Origin: SABI01 sp963663665
GTDB lineage: Bacteria; Spirochaetota; Spirochaetia; Sphaerochaetales; Sphaerochaetaceae
Length of the DNA stretch: 64,000 bases
Assembly (NCBI GenBank): GCA_963663665.2
Contig: CAXXKP010000010.1
Coordinates: 496,001 to 560,000 of the forward strand
Direction of reading: 5' to 3'
Shown: positions 8,973-17,090 of the stretch, piece after piece
How positions within the stretch are numbered: position 1 is the stretch's first letter
Layout: every line of letters starts with the position of its first letter
Translations under genes and position numbers: made by a program
The notes under the pieces: model-generated
Databases searched by the model: none
Seen by the model: the letters and a program-made list of their open reading frames with translations, nothing else
Told to the model about the DNA's origin: nothing

Positions 8973-10517
8973 TTACTCCTTAACTATCGTTTTTTGATGT
9001 TGTAAAATTGTTTTCATAATAGATTCTTGATTTGCATCTTTGTTATCGAGGCATCCAATAATTTCCCCATTATTGATAACATATATTCTGTCACACATAC
9101 CAAGTAGCTCAGGGAGTTCACTGCTAATCATTACAATTCCCTTTCCTTCACTTGCTAGTTTATTTATTATCGTATAAATCTCGTATTTAGCACCTACATC
9201 AATTCCTCTGGTAGGTTCATCAAGAAGTAATACATCTGGGTCAGTCATAAGCCATTTACTCAAGACGACTTTCTGTTGATTCCCGCCACTTAAAGATTCT
9301 ACGATCTGCTGTACTCCAGTACATCTCAATGCTAACTGTTGCTTATAGGTGTTAGCAACTTGAATTTCATCATTAAGATTAAGAACTCCTTTTGGAGCTA
9401 TTTTTTTTAAATTTGATAAACTGATATTTGTCTTAATATCATTTATCAGCACAAGCCCAAAATTCTTTCTATCCTCTGTAACATAGGCAATTTTATTATC
9501 TATAGCATCGCTAACTGAATTTAGGGTAATGAGTTTCCCCCCCTTATAAATAGAACCACTGTGGTTCTTCCCATAAGCGCGTCCAAATACGCTCATTGCA
9601 ATTTCAGTTCTACCAGCACCCATAAGACCAGCGAAACCAACGACTTCGCCTTCCCCTACGTTGAAAGATACATCCTTAATAACCTTCTTTTCTTCTTGAA
9701 GAGTATCATATACTGTCCAGTTTTCAACCCTGAAAACCTCTTTGCCTACTTTATGCTTTCTTTTAGGCCATCGATCAGTTATTGGTCGGCCTACCATAGA
9801 TCTAATGATTCTATCTTCATGAATCTCTTCTTTCGATTTATCTATGGTTTCGATCACCGCTCCATCACGAATGATAGTAATCTGGTCAGCGACTTTTTCT
9901 ACTTCATTAAGTTTGTGAGAGATTAGAATACTTGTAACTCCATCTTTCTTAAGCCCTAATAATAGGTCTAAGAGTTTCATTGACTCTTCATCATTCAAGG
10001 CAGCAGTTGGTTCATCTAAAATAAGAAGTTTTACATTTTTTGATAAAGCTTTTGCAATTTCTACAAGTTGTTGCTTCCCAACTCCTATATCTCGAATAAG
10101 GGATGTTGGATTTTCTTTAAGACCTACTTTCCGTAATAATTTTACTGCTTCGCTACTTGTAGTATTCCAGTTAATGACTCCATTATGGGCTTGTTCATTT
10201 CCAAGAAAAATATTTTCACTTATTGAAAGATCGGGGATAAGTGCCAATTCCTGATGGATGATGACTATCCCTAATTCTTCACTATCTTTAATTGATTTAA
10301 ACGAACACATATTTCCGTTGAATACGATATTCCCAGAATAACTACCGTGAGGATAAACACCTGACAAGACATTCATTAAGGTTGATTTTCCTGCTCCATT
10401 CTCTCCAACAAGGGCATGAATCTCACCTTCAATAACTTCTAAAGAGACACGATCAAGAGCTCTCACACCAGAAAACTCTTTTGTTATCTCTTCCATTTTA
10501 AGAATAATTTTAGACAT
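8973..10517 (-). CDS. Sugar ABC transporter ATP-binding protein, double NBD (GguA/MmsA/XylG type)
   Basis: Fused two-domain ATPase of 514 residues powering the adjacent permease. NBD1 has GENGAGKST, signature IGVGKQQLVEIAKAL and LILDEPTAAL. NBD2 has the degenerate P-loop GLMGAGRTE usual in this family, signature LSGGNQQKVVLSKWL and LLLDEPTRGIDVGAK. An open frame extends 20 residues further upstream, but the start chosen (ATG at 10515-10517, MSKIILKMEEITKEF) has AAAGGT about 7 bases before it and matches the family N-terminus. Unlike the second ATPase at 12678-14180, both nucleotide sites here look normal for the family. Confidence 0.94.
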   Translation of the reverse strand: MSKIILKMEEITKEFSGVRALDRVSLEVIEGEIHALVGENGAGKSTLMNVLSGVYPHGSYSGNIVFNGNMCSFKSIKDSEELGIVIIHQELALIPDLSISENIFLGNEQAHNGVINWNTTSSEAVKLLRKVGLKENPTSLIRDIGVGKQQLVEIAKALSKNVKLLILDEPTAALNDEESMKLLDLLLGLKKDGVTSILISHKLNEVEKVADQITIIRDGAVIETIDKSKEEIHEDRIIRSMVGRPITDRWPKRKHKVGKEVFRVENWTVYDTLQEEKKVIKDVSFNVGEGEVVGFAGLMGAGRTEIAMSVFGRAYGKNHSGSIYKGGKLITLNSVSDAIDNKIAYVTEDRKNFGLVLINDIKTNISLSNLKKIAPKGVLNLNDEIQVANTYKQQLALRCTGVQQIVESLSGGNQQKVVLSKWLMTDPDVLLLDEPTRGIDVGAKYEIYTIINKLASEGKGIVMISSELPELLGMCDRIYVINNGEIIGCLDNKDANQESIMKTILQHQKTIVKE

Positions 10518-10591
10518 ATTTCTACCTTTTTGACTGATAGGTACCAAATCAAATATATGGATGCCCATATAGGGCATCCATAATGAATCTC

Positions 10592-11674
10592 TTATAATCC
10601 GAGTTGTGCTTTTGTGTAGTAACCTGTATCAATAAGAGCTTCTTCCCAGTTAGTAATATCAACTGATACTGGAACTTCTAAGAATGAAGGGACAATGAAT
10701 ACTCCATTATCATAGGTTTTTGTATCGTTAATTTCAGGGGTTGTGCCCTTAAGAACTGCATCGACCATATCAGAAGCTCTCTTTGCCAATGTTCTTGTAT
10801 CTTTAAAGATAGTAGAAGCTTGCTCGCCAGCAAAAATTGATTTTACTGAAGGAATTTCTGCATCTTGTCCAGTTACAATTGGCATACCATCTTTGGCATT
10901 ATAACCAACACTCTTAAGTGCTGAAAGAATCCCAATTGAAATACCATCATAAGGAGAAAGAACTGCATCAACTTTTTTGTCAGTATAATACGCACTAAGA
11001 ATGTTATCCATTCTTTGTTGTGCTGTAGCACCATCCCAACGAAGAGTAGCTACTTTAGCAAAATCTGTTTGACCAGAAGCGACTTTGAGCTGACCATTGG
11101 TAATGTAAGGTTGCAATTCACTCATTGCACCATCAAAGAAATAGTATGAGTTAGTATCATCAGGAGAACCAGCAAAAAGTTCTACATTGAAAGGCCCTTT
11201 CCCATTCTTTAAGTCTAATGCTTTTACGATGTATCCACCTTGTTGTACACCAACGAGGAAGTTATCAAAAGTTGCATAATAACTTACATGTGGTGAGTTT
11301 TTGATAAGTCTATCGTAAGCAATAACCTTAACATTATTTTGTGCAGCTTGATCTAATACGTTAGTAAGAGCTTCGCCATCGATAGCAGCAATAACTAAGA
11401 CATTAGCACCTTTTACGATCATATTCTCAATTTGAGAAACTTGTGCATCAATATTATCTTCTGCATATTGAAGGTCAACCTTGTATCCTCTTTGTTCGAG
11501 AATTTCTTTCATGTAGTTACCATCACTAATCCATCTTGCTGAAGATTGTGTTGGCATTGCAATACCTACGGTTTTTACCCCGGTGGCGTCTTTTTGTCCT
11601 TGAGCACTGAGAGGGCTCACAATAAGAATTGCAAGAACCACTAATAGCACAGAAACAAACAGTGTTTTCTTCAT
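10592..11674 (-). CDS. Periplasmic sugar-binding protein of an ABC importer (ChvE type)
   Basis: Captures the sugar outside the inner membrane and delivers it to the permease. The 360-residue protein starts at ATG 11672-11674 behind AAGGAG; a longer open frame upstream is non-coding. A signal peptide is clear: MKKTLF, then a hydrophobic run ending SPLSAQG, with no lipobox cysteine, so signal peptidase I. The mature part is a type I periplasmic binding fold (VGIAMPTQSSARWISDG; AYDRLI; VTGQDAEIPSV), closest in style to ChvE-like multiple-sugar proteins. It is first in its operon, behind a strong promoter and a 26-bp palindrome. Confidence 0.93.
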   Translation of the reverse strand: MKKTLFVSVLLVVLAILIVSPLSAQGQKDATGVKTVGIAMPTQSSARWISDGNYMKEILEQRGYKVDLQYAEDNIDAQVSQIENMIVKGANVLVIAAIDGEALTNVLDQAAQNNVKVIAYDRLIKNSPHVSYYATFDNFLVGVQQGGYIVKALDLKNGKGPFNVELFAGSPDDTNSYYFFDGAMSELQPYITNGQLKVASGQTDFAKVATLRWDGATAQQRMDNILSAYYTDKKVDAVLSPYDGISIGILSALKSVGYNAKDGMPIVTGQDAEIPSVKSIFAGEQASTIFKDTRTLAKRASDMVDAVLKGTTPEINDTKTYDNGVFIVPSFLEVPVSVDITNWEEALIDTGYYTKAQLGL

Positions 11675-11711
11675 AACATACTCCTTAATTCGTTTTCGAA
11701 AGACATATTCT

Positions 11712-11737
11712 ATATTTACGAACATATTCGTAAATAT
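11712..11737. promoter_or_regulatory. 26-bp palindromic operator of the sugar transporter operon
   Basis: ATATTTACGAA and TTCGTAAATAT are perfect 11-base arms around CATA. The site lies just downstream of the transporter promoter. It is nested inside a second inverted pair, CGAAAG (11697-11702) and CTTTCG (11741-11746). It sits in the region shared with the divergent DeoR-family gene, which is the obvious candidate to bind it. Confidence 0.65.
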
Positions 11738-11755
11738 TTTCTTTCGTTTGTGATT

Positions 11756-11785
11756 ATTATATGAATATCTTTTTTCACAAGTCAA
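11756..11785 (-). promoter_or_regulatory. Promoter of the sugar transporter operon
   Basis: On the minus strand TTGACT (11780-11785), 18 bases, TATAAT (11756-11761). The start of transcription near 11749 would put the palindrome at about +12 to +37, a roadblock position. Confidence 0.7.
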
Positions 11786-11844
11786 GAAAAATATTTCTAT
11801 TTTTATCATTCCTCTCATATTCTAATTCAATTCAACTTTCTCTA

Positions 11845-11873
11845 TTGCTATGTGAAAAGAACCCCTTTATAAT
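11845..11873 (+). promoter_or_regulatory. Promoter of the DeoR regulator gene
   Basis: TTGCTA (11845-11850), 17 bases, TATAAT (11868-11873). The leader to the ATG at 11893 would be only about 13 bases and contains a weak AGG. Confidence 0.6.
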
Positions 11874-11892
11874 CGACATCATAGGTAAATAG

Positions 11893-12681
11893 ATGTACGC
11901 AATTGAAAGAAAACGAATAATTAGAGAATATTTAAAAGAACATAATCAAGTCCAAGTTCAAGAATTGAGTAGAATTTTGGATGTTTCTGAAGTAACAGTA
12001 CGACGTGATCTTGAATCATTAGAGAAAGAGGGACTCCTCACACGTACTCATGGAGGAGCAATTCTTAATAGTTCTACTGAACAGCATGAACTTTTCACCC
12101 TCTTTGAACCTGCCGAAGACAAGGCCCATTATGACAAAATAGCAACTGCAGCACTAAAATTTATCAATGATGGTGATGTAATAATGCTCACAAATGGAGA
12201 AACAAACGCAATTATTGCTTCTCGACTCGAAGAAAGGAAAAGGGTTAAAGTATTAACGAATGATGTTACTATCGCTTTGAAAATTGCTCTTCAAAAAGAT
12301 AACCATGTAGTACTTCTAGGAGGGGATTTAAACAAGACCGATATAGCTCTCTATGGTTCGATGACCCAATTAAACTTAGAAAAATTCTTCGTTCATCATC
12401 TTTTTGTTGAGATAGATGGAATTAATTCTTCACTACAAGCAACCGTTACGAGTCAAGAGAAAGCTGATTTGATACTAAAAGCAATGCAATTATGTGAAAA
12501 TGTATCATTTATTTGCCCTTCCAAGAGATTTAATAAAAGTGCATTCTTTTTATTAGGGAAACTTTCGATGGCAAAAAGAATCATCACGGATAATGATTTA
12601 AGTGATGTATATAAAGAGAAGATTTTTTCGAGCAATATTGCATTATTCACATCTGTAGCTCCATATGAGGGGAATGCATGA
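11893..12681 (+). CDS. DeoR-family transcriptional regulator
   Basis: A 262-residue regulator: N-terminal winged helix-turn-helix (about 1-60, VQELSRILDVSEVTVRRDLE, then the family motif LTRTHGGAIL) and a C-terminal DeoRC sensor domain (about 75-240) of the isomerase-like fold that usually binds a phosphorylated sugar. It is divergent from the sugar importer operon, and a large palindrome lies between them, so it probably represses that operon and perhaps itself. Its stop codon overlaps the start of the following ABC ATPase (ATGA), an unusual coupling of a regulator with a transport ATPase. The inducer is unknown; arabinose or a phosphorylated derivative is a guess from araA. Confidence 0.92.
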   Translation: MYAIERKRIIREYLKEHNQVQVQELSRILDVSEVTVRRDLESLEKEGLLTRTHGGAILNSSTEQHELFTLFEPAEDKAHYDKIATAALKFINDGDVIMLTNGETNAIIASRLEERKRVKVLTNDVTIALKIALQKDNHVVLLGGDLNKTDIALYGSMTQLNLEKFFVHHLFVEIDGINSSLQATVTSQEKADLILKAMQLCENVSFICPSKRFNKSAFFLLGKLSMAKRIITDNDLSDVYKEKIFSSNIALFTSVAPYEGNA

Positions 12682-14180
12682 AAGAACACCCAATTGCATT
12701 ACAAGCAACTCATCTATATAAATCATTTAAAGATTTCTCTCTCAATGACGTCTCTATTGATTTATATTCTGGAGAGGTCCATGTAATCGTTGGTGAAAAT
12801 GGTTCAGGAAAATCGACACTTATGAAACTCCTCTGTGGTTGGTATCCTGTAGATAATGGGTCTATCATGCTAGAGGGTAATAACGAAGTATGTTTCCACT
12901 CGGTCACACAAGGATTAGAACAAGGTATCATTTATATAAATCAAGATGTAGAGTTTTTTGATAATCTTTCTGTAGCAGAAAATATCTACTTAGGAGTATT
13001 TAATTCCTATAAGAAAGCTAATGAATTTTTCAATCCATATAAATTCTATAAAATGAGTAAACTTCTATTAGATACATTCAATATAAAAATTTCACCTTAC
13101 AAAAAAGGAAAAGAATTAGGTTTTGCTGAGAAACAACTCATTTCCGCATTACGTGGATACGTGAGTGGGGCAAAAATCATCATATTTGACGAACCATCTT
13201 CTGCTATGAATGATATTGAGCGTAGTACTCTTTTCACTATTATTAAATCACTCAAATTAAAAGAAAAAGCTATTTTCTACATATCTCATAGAATGGATGA
13301 GATAAAAGAACTAGGAGACAGAATTTCTGTGATGCAGAAAGGAGTTATCACACATACTCGTAGTTGTGAGGATTTCGATATTGAAGTGTTAGTAAAAATC
13401 ATGAGTGATGAGATTCATCTAGAAAAATATCCTAAAATTGAAACTCATCTTGGCCCATATGTGTTAGAGGTAAACCACCTTAAAAAAGATCCAGTTTTAA
13501 AAGACATTTCATTCTCTTTAAGAAAAGGAGAAATCATAGGGATAACAGGATTAATGGGTAGCGGAAGAACCTTACTTGCAAGTTGCCTCTTTGGACAAGT
13601 TGAGCCTGAAAAAGGTGAAATAAAAGTATTTGGGAAACCTACTCACTTTAAAAGTCCTAATGATGCAATGAATAGTGGAATTTCCCTCATTCCAGAGAAT
13701 AGAATGATAAATGGATTATTTTACAATCAGGATTTAGTAGGTAATATGACTAACGCCTCACTAAAACGTTTTGTTCATGCAAGGGTGTTGAATGATTATA
13801 TGATGCAAGACCTCACCCAAGAGTATGTAAAAGAGTTTTCTATAGGACCTGGGAGGAATAGTGATGATATCACAACTTACTCAGGTGGAAACATGCAAAA
13901 AGTTCTTATTTCTAGGTGGCTGATGAATCGTTCAATCATCTATATTATGGATGAACCAACGAGGAGCATAGATGCAGCTTCAAAAGTCGACATCTATAAT
14001 GCTATGAGCGATTTAGTCTCAAAAGGGTGTTCTATTATTCTCATTTCAAGCGAAATAGAAGAGATTATCGGTATGAGTGATAGAATACTGGTATTATCAC
14101 AAGGAAAGATTATCAAAGAAATCCCGCAAAACGAAGCTACGAAAGATATGATTATTGAATATTCAACAATCGGGTTATAA
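12678..14180 (+). CDS. Orphan double-NBD sugar ABC transporter ATPase (RbsA/XylG-like)
   Basis: A 500-residue fused ATPase with no permease or binding protein in its own transcription unit. NBD1 keeps Walker A GENGSGKST and Walker B IIIFDEPSSAM, but its signature reads ELGFAEKQLISALRG where the neighbouring transporter ATPase has IGVGKQQLVEIAKAL: the second glycine of that segment is alanine and the charges differ. NBD2 has GLMGSGRTLLA, YSGGNMQKVLISRW and YIMDEPTRSIDAA. It is translationally coupled to the DeoR gene by a 4-base overlap behind GAGGGG. It may energise a permease encoded elsewhere, share the divergent permease, or take part in regulation; nothing in the sequence decides among these. 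Confidence 0.88.
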   Translation: MKEHPIALQATHLYKSFKDFSLNDVSIDLYSGEVHVIVGENGSGKSTLMKLLCGWYPVDNGSIMLEGNNEVCFHSVTQGLEQGIIYINQDVEFFDNLSVAENIYLGVFNSYKKANEFFNPYKFYKMSKLLLDTFNIKISPYKKGKELGFAEKQLISALRGYVSGAKIIIFDEPSSAMNDIERSTLFTIIKSLKLKEKAIFYISHRMDEIKELGDRISVMQKGVITHTRSCEDFDIEVLVKIMSDEIHLEKYPKIETHLGPYVLEVNHLKKDPVLKDISFSLRKGEIIGITGLMGSGRTLLASCLFGQVEPEKGEIKVFGKPTHFKSPNDAMNSGISLIPENRMINGLFYNQDLVGNMTNASLKRFVHARVLNDYMMQDLTQEYVKEFSIGPGRNSDDITTYSGGNMQKVLISRWLMNRSIIYIMDEPTRSIDAASKVDIYNAMSDLVSKGCSIILISSEIEEIIGMSDRILVLSQGKIIKEIPQNEATKDMIIEYSTIGL

Positions 14181-14183
14181 GTG

Positions 14184-14217
14184 ACAATCTTTCCTATTTA
14201 TCAACAGGAAAGATTGT
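14184..14217. terminator. Hairpin between converging genes, probable bidirectional terminator
   Basis: ACAATCTTTCCT and AGGAAAGATTGT form a perfect 12-bp stem with a 10-base loop, between the end of the orphan ATPase gene and the end of araA. There is no real U-run on either side, so termination efficiency is uncertain. Confidence 0.55.
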
Positions 14218-14230
14218 TCTCAAATAGGTA

Positions 14231-15715
14231 TCAATAAAGCGAATCACTCCAAGCAAGTTCTTTATTGAATCTCCTTACATTGGTTTCTTTATCAATGAGA
14301 GTAAACTCGATTCCCCAAAGGTTTGAGAGTATCTCAAGTTCCTTTTCATCAATATCGAGAGAAAATACACTATGATGAGCTCCACCAGCATAAATCCAGG
14401 AGGCTGCAGATACCGTAAGATTCGGTTCAGGCCTCCATAACACATGCGCAACAGGAAGAAGTGGAAGTTCATGAGGAACATCTACGCTCTCTAATGTATT
14501 AACAAGAAGTCTAAATCTATTACCAAGATCAAGAAGAGTAGCATTTAAAGCAGGTCCAGTTTTCGCTTTGAAAATAAGTCTTACAGGGTCAGCTTTACCA
14601 CCAATTCCTAATGGTTTTACTCTTAATAATGGTTTTTCCTTGGCGATTGATGGACATACTTCAAGCATATGTGCACCAAGAACAGTGTCACCAGAATCGC
14701 TAAAGTTATAGGTATAATCTTCCATAAATGACGTTCCTTTACCCCTTCCTGTAGCTAAGACTTTACATATTCTAACGAGAGCTGAAGTTTTCCAGTCACC
14801 CTCTGCACCGAATCCATATCCATCAGCCATTATTCTTTGAACTGCTAGGCCAGGAAGCTGAGGAAGTCCATGCAAGTCTTCGAATGTAGTAGTAAAGGCC
14901 TTATATCCTCCCTCTTCTAAGAAAGCTCTCATTCCAAGCTCGATTTTTGCCTCATTTCTAAGAGATTGAAAAAATGACTCCGTGGTTGTCTCACCTTCAA
15001 CCTCGTATTCCTTCAAATATTTTGACACGAGTGCATCAACATCATTTTCGTCTACCTTATTAATGTAATCAACTAAATCACCTATTCCGTACCCATCAAC
15101 CTGGAATCCAAACTGTTCTAGAGCTGCGACTTTATCACCTTCTGTAACAGCAACCATCCTCATATTGTCACCAAAGCGAGCGACCTTTAAATGTTTGGCT
15201 TCATTATATGCAAGAGCGACTCTTGTGAAGGAACCGAGTTCCTCTTGTACTCTTTGATCTTGATAATGTCCAACAATCACATATCGATATTTCTTCATTC
15301 TTGAGACTACAAATCCAAATTCTCTTCCACCATGAGCCGATTGATGCAGATTCATGTAATCCATATCAATAGTGGACCAAGGAATCTCACGGTTAAATTG
15401 AGTATGAAGATGAGCAAAAGGTTTATTGAGAATTTGAATTCCCCGAATCCACATTTTTGCAGGGGAGAATGTATGCATCCAGAATACCACACCTATACAA
15501 GAGGCATCATTATTAGCCTCTTCACACACACTCACAATCTCTAAATCTCCTTTCACGACTCCTTTATACAGAATGTTGACAGGAACATGTGAAGATCGGT
15601 CTAATTCTTTAGCAATAGATTGTGCATCAAGCGCTACCTGTTTAAGAACTTCTTCTCCGTACAGATGTTGGCTTCCAGTAACAAAATATATGGTAGCCTG
15701 TTCTATTTTTTTCAT
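14231..15715 (-). CDS. araA: L-arabinose isomerase
   Basis: Converts L-arabinose to L-ribulose, the first catabolic step. The 494-residue protein is close to the E. coli length (500). Family features include FVTGSQHLYGEE at the N-terminus, GVVFWMHTFSPAKMWI, LAVQRIMADGYGFGAEGDWKT (catalytic glutamates) and GAHHSVFS near the C-terminus. Kinase and epimerase genes (araB, araD) are not in the window. AAGGGG stands 7 bases before the ATG. The promoter and operator-like palindromes lie in the 88-base region shared with a divergent AraR-like regulator, which is the expected repressor. Confidence 0.97.
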   Translation of the reverse strand: MKKIEQATIYFVTGSQHLYGEEVLKQVALDAQSIAKELDRSSHVPVNILYKGVVKGDLEIVSVCEEANNDASCIGVVFWMHTFSPAKMWIRGIQILNKPFAHLHTQFNREIPWSTIDMDYMNLHQSAHGGREFGFVVSRMKKYRYVIVGHYQDQRVQEELGSFTRVALAYNEAKHLKVARFGDNMRMVAVTEGDKVAALEQFGFQVDGYGIGDLVDYINKVDENDVDALVSKYLKEYEVEGETTTESFFQSLRNEAKIELGMRAFLEEGGYKAFTTTFEDLHGLPQLPGLAVQRIMADGYGFGAEGDWKTSALVRICKVLATGRGKGTSFMEDYTYNFSDSGDTVLGAHMLEVCPSIAKEKPLLRVKPLGIGGKADPVRLIFKAKTGPALNATLLDLGNRFRLLVNTLESVDVPHELPLLPVAHVLWRPEPNLTVSAASWIYAGGAHHSVFSLDIDEKELEILSNLWGIEFTLIDKETNVRRFNKELAWSDSLY

Positions 15716-15733
15716 TTGTTATCCCCTTTTTAT

Positions 15734-15748
15734 GGTACAAGTTGTTCC
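15734..15748. promoter_or_regulatory. Operator-like palindrome between araA and its regulator
   Basis: GGTACAAGTTGTTCC is an imperfect palindrome (6 of 7 bases per arm) centred on 15741. It lies just downstream of the araA start of transcription and contains the -35 box of the divergent regulator gene. The TTGTAC core resembles sites of GntR/LacI-type AraR repressors. A 10-base perfect palindrome, ATGATATCAT, lies at 15752-15761 over the araA -10 box. Confidence 0.5.
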
Positions 15749-15770
15749 TATATGATATCATAGGTATAAG
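15742..15770 (+). promoter_or_regulatory. Promoter of the AraR-like regulator gene
   Basis: TTGTTC (15742-15747), 17 bases, TATAAG (15765-15770). It overlaps the araA promoter almost completely. The AAGGAG at 15768-15773 would lie upstream of the transcript start, so the regulator message has a leader of about 27 bases without a Shine-Dalgarno. Confidence 0.5.
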
Positions 15771-15780
15771 GAGAATTCAA
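15752..15780 (-). promoter_or_regulatory. Promoter of araA
   Basis: On the minus strand TTGAAT (15775-15780), 17 bases, TATCAT (15752-15757). The palindrome at 15734-15748 covers about +4 to +18 of the transcript. Confidence 0.6.
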
Positions 15781-15803
15781 TATCTGTTGAATACACATGC
15801 AAA

Positions 15804-16868
15804 ATGAAAAAATATGAATACTTGCAACTTTCAATTAAAAAGAAAATAGAAAGTGAAGAATATCCTAAAGATACTTTATTACCAAGCGAAGCTAAATTAA
15901 TGGAACTCTATAAAGTATCACGAAATGTTGTTCGTCAAGCACTGAAAAATTTAGAACAACTCAGATTTACACGAACAATGAAAGGAGTTGGTACTTTTGT
16001 AAATGAGATACCAACGTCTACTTCTTCCCCCTCAGCAATCATCGGCTTAATTACTTTCTTTTCACATTCTTATATCTTTCCAGATATAATTGAAGGGATA
16101 GATAAAATCCTTCACCCTAAAGGATATCATCTTCTTATTGGATATTCACATCATAGTAAGCACAGAGAAAAGGCTCTATTAGAACAATTCATTACCAAAG
16201 GGGTTGCCGGTATAATCATTGAAGCTATAGGGAATGGTAGTATAGAGTCATCCAACTATCTTACTCTTAAGGAATTAGAAAAAAGCGGAATACCTATTAT
16301 CTTCATTGATAATAAAATTCCTCATACAAACTATACATCTATAAACCTCAATGATTATGAAAGTGGTGCTAAATCTGCATCATATTTGATTCAAAAAGGC
16401 CATACGAATCTTGCAATTTTCTATCAGAAAGATTATTTCCCAAAATCTGAGCGAATGCGGGGAATGAGTGAATACATTTCACGATTCTATCCAGACTTTT
16501 CTCTAAATGTGTTTCCCTTCACTGGTCAAGGAGGTTTAAGTACTGCACAAAGTATAGCGAAGGAAATGATCGACACCATAACAACAGATCATATTGCTAT
16601 CTTCTGTTCTTCTGATGAAGACGCTCAAGTAGTTATTGAAGAGGCAAAAAAAAAGAACCTTATAGTAGGGAAAGATTTTTCCATTATAGGGTTCGACAAT
16701 TTTGCATCTTTAGGAATTACAAGTTTTACCCATCCATCTATTCATATAGGAAAAATTGCAGCTAGAGAGATGCTTGATTCTATTCAAGATAAAGACGAAG
16801 CAATAACAATTACCCTATCTGCTTCGTTTGTTGAAAGAGATAGTGTGAAAAATTTATTGGAATACTAA
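15804..16868 (+). CDS. AraR-like regulator: GntR winged helix fused to a LacI-type sugar-binding domain
   Basis: A 354-residue hybrid. Residues 1-70 are a GntR winged helix (LLPSEAKLMELYKVSRNVVRQA, then TMKGVGTFV). Residues 75-354 are a periplasmic-binding-protein fold like LacI (GLITFFSHSYIFPDIIEGID; GTFV...; FCSSDEDAQVV; IGFDNFASLGITSFTHPS). This architecture is that of AraR from Bacillus, and the gene is divergent from araA, so it is probably the L-arabinose-responsive repressor. No Shine-Dalgarno is visible before the ATG and no in-frame alternative start exists nearby. The stop abuts the stop of the convergent fmdB-type gene. Confidence 0.88.
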   Translation: MKKYEYLQLSIKKKIESEEYPKDTLLPSEAKLMELYKVSRNVVRQALKNLEQLRFTRTMKGVGTFVNEIPTSTSSPSAIIGLITFFSHSYIFPDIIEGIDKILHPKGYHLLIGYSHHSKHREKALLEQFITKGVAGIIIEAIGNGSIESSNYLTLKELEKSGIPIIFIDNKIPHTNYTSINLNDYESGAKSASYLIQKGHTNLAIFYQKDYFPKSERMRGMSEYISRFYPDFSLNVFPFTGQGGLSTAQSIAKEMIDTITTDHIAIFCSSDEDAQVVIEEAKKKNLIVGKDFSIIGFDNFASLGITSFTHPSIHIGKIAAREMLDSIQDKDEAITITLSASFVERDSVKNLLEY

Positions 16869-17084
16869 TTATTGAGAAGAATCTTTTTTTGTATCACTCT
16901 TATTCTTTGTTTTCGTGTCTGTTGAATAGAACCCACTTCCTTTAAAAATGATACTACTAGCATCAAAAACACGCCTCATCGAAGAGGAGCATTTTGGACA
17001 TACAGTAAGCGGTTCATCACTCATATTCTGAAATATTTCAAATGTAGAATCACACGCATCACACGCATACTCATAATAAGGCAT
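16869..17084 (-). CDS. FmdB-family zinc ribbon protein
   Basis: A 71-residue protein beginning MPYYEYACDACDSTFEI with a second pair CPKC at about 34-37, the four-cysteine zinc ribbon of the FmdB/regulatory-protein family. The C-terminal 25 residues, Lys/Thr/Ser/Asp-rich, are probably disordered. The motif FKGSGFYSTD is common in the family. Biochemical role unknown. It is last in an ileS-lipoprotein-fmdB run, 6 bases after the lipoprotein gene. Confidence 0.85.
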   Translation of the reverse strand: MPYYEYACDACDSTFEIFQNMSDEPLTVCPKCSSSMRRVFDASSIIFKGSGFYSTDTKTKNKSDTKKDSSQ

Positions 17085-17090
17085 CGCTGT

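Noticed and set aside
10518..10577. 20-residue N-terminal extension of the importer ATPase
   Set aside because: It has no ribosome site and is not part of the family; the ATG at 10517 has one.
11675..11818. 48-residue extension of the sugar-binding protein
   Set aside because: It runs through the promoter and operator and would bury the signal peptide.
15768..15773. AAGGAG as the ribosome site of the AraR-like gene, with a TTG mini-frame coupled to it
   Set aside because: It is 30 bases from the ATG and would lie upstream of the predicted transcript start, so it is probably not in the message.
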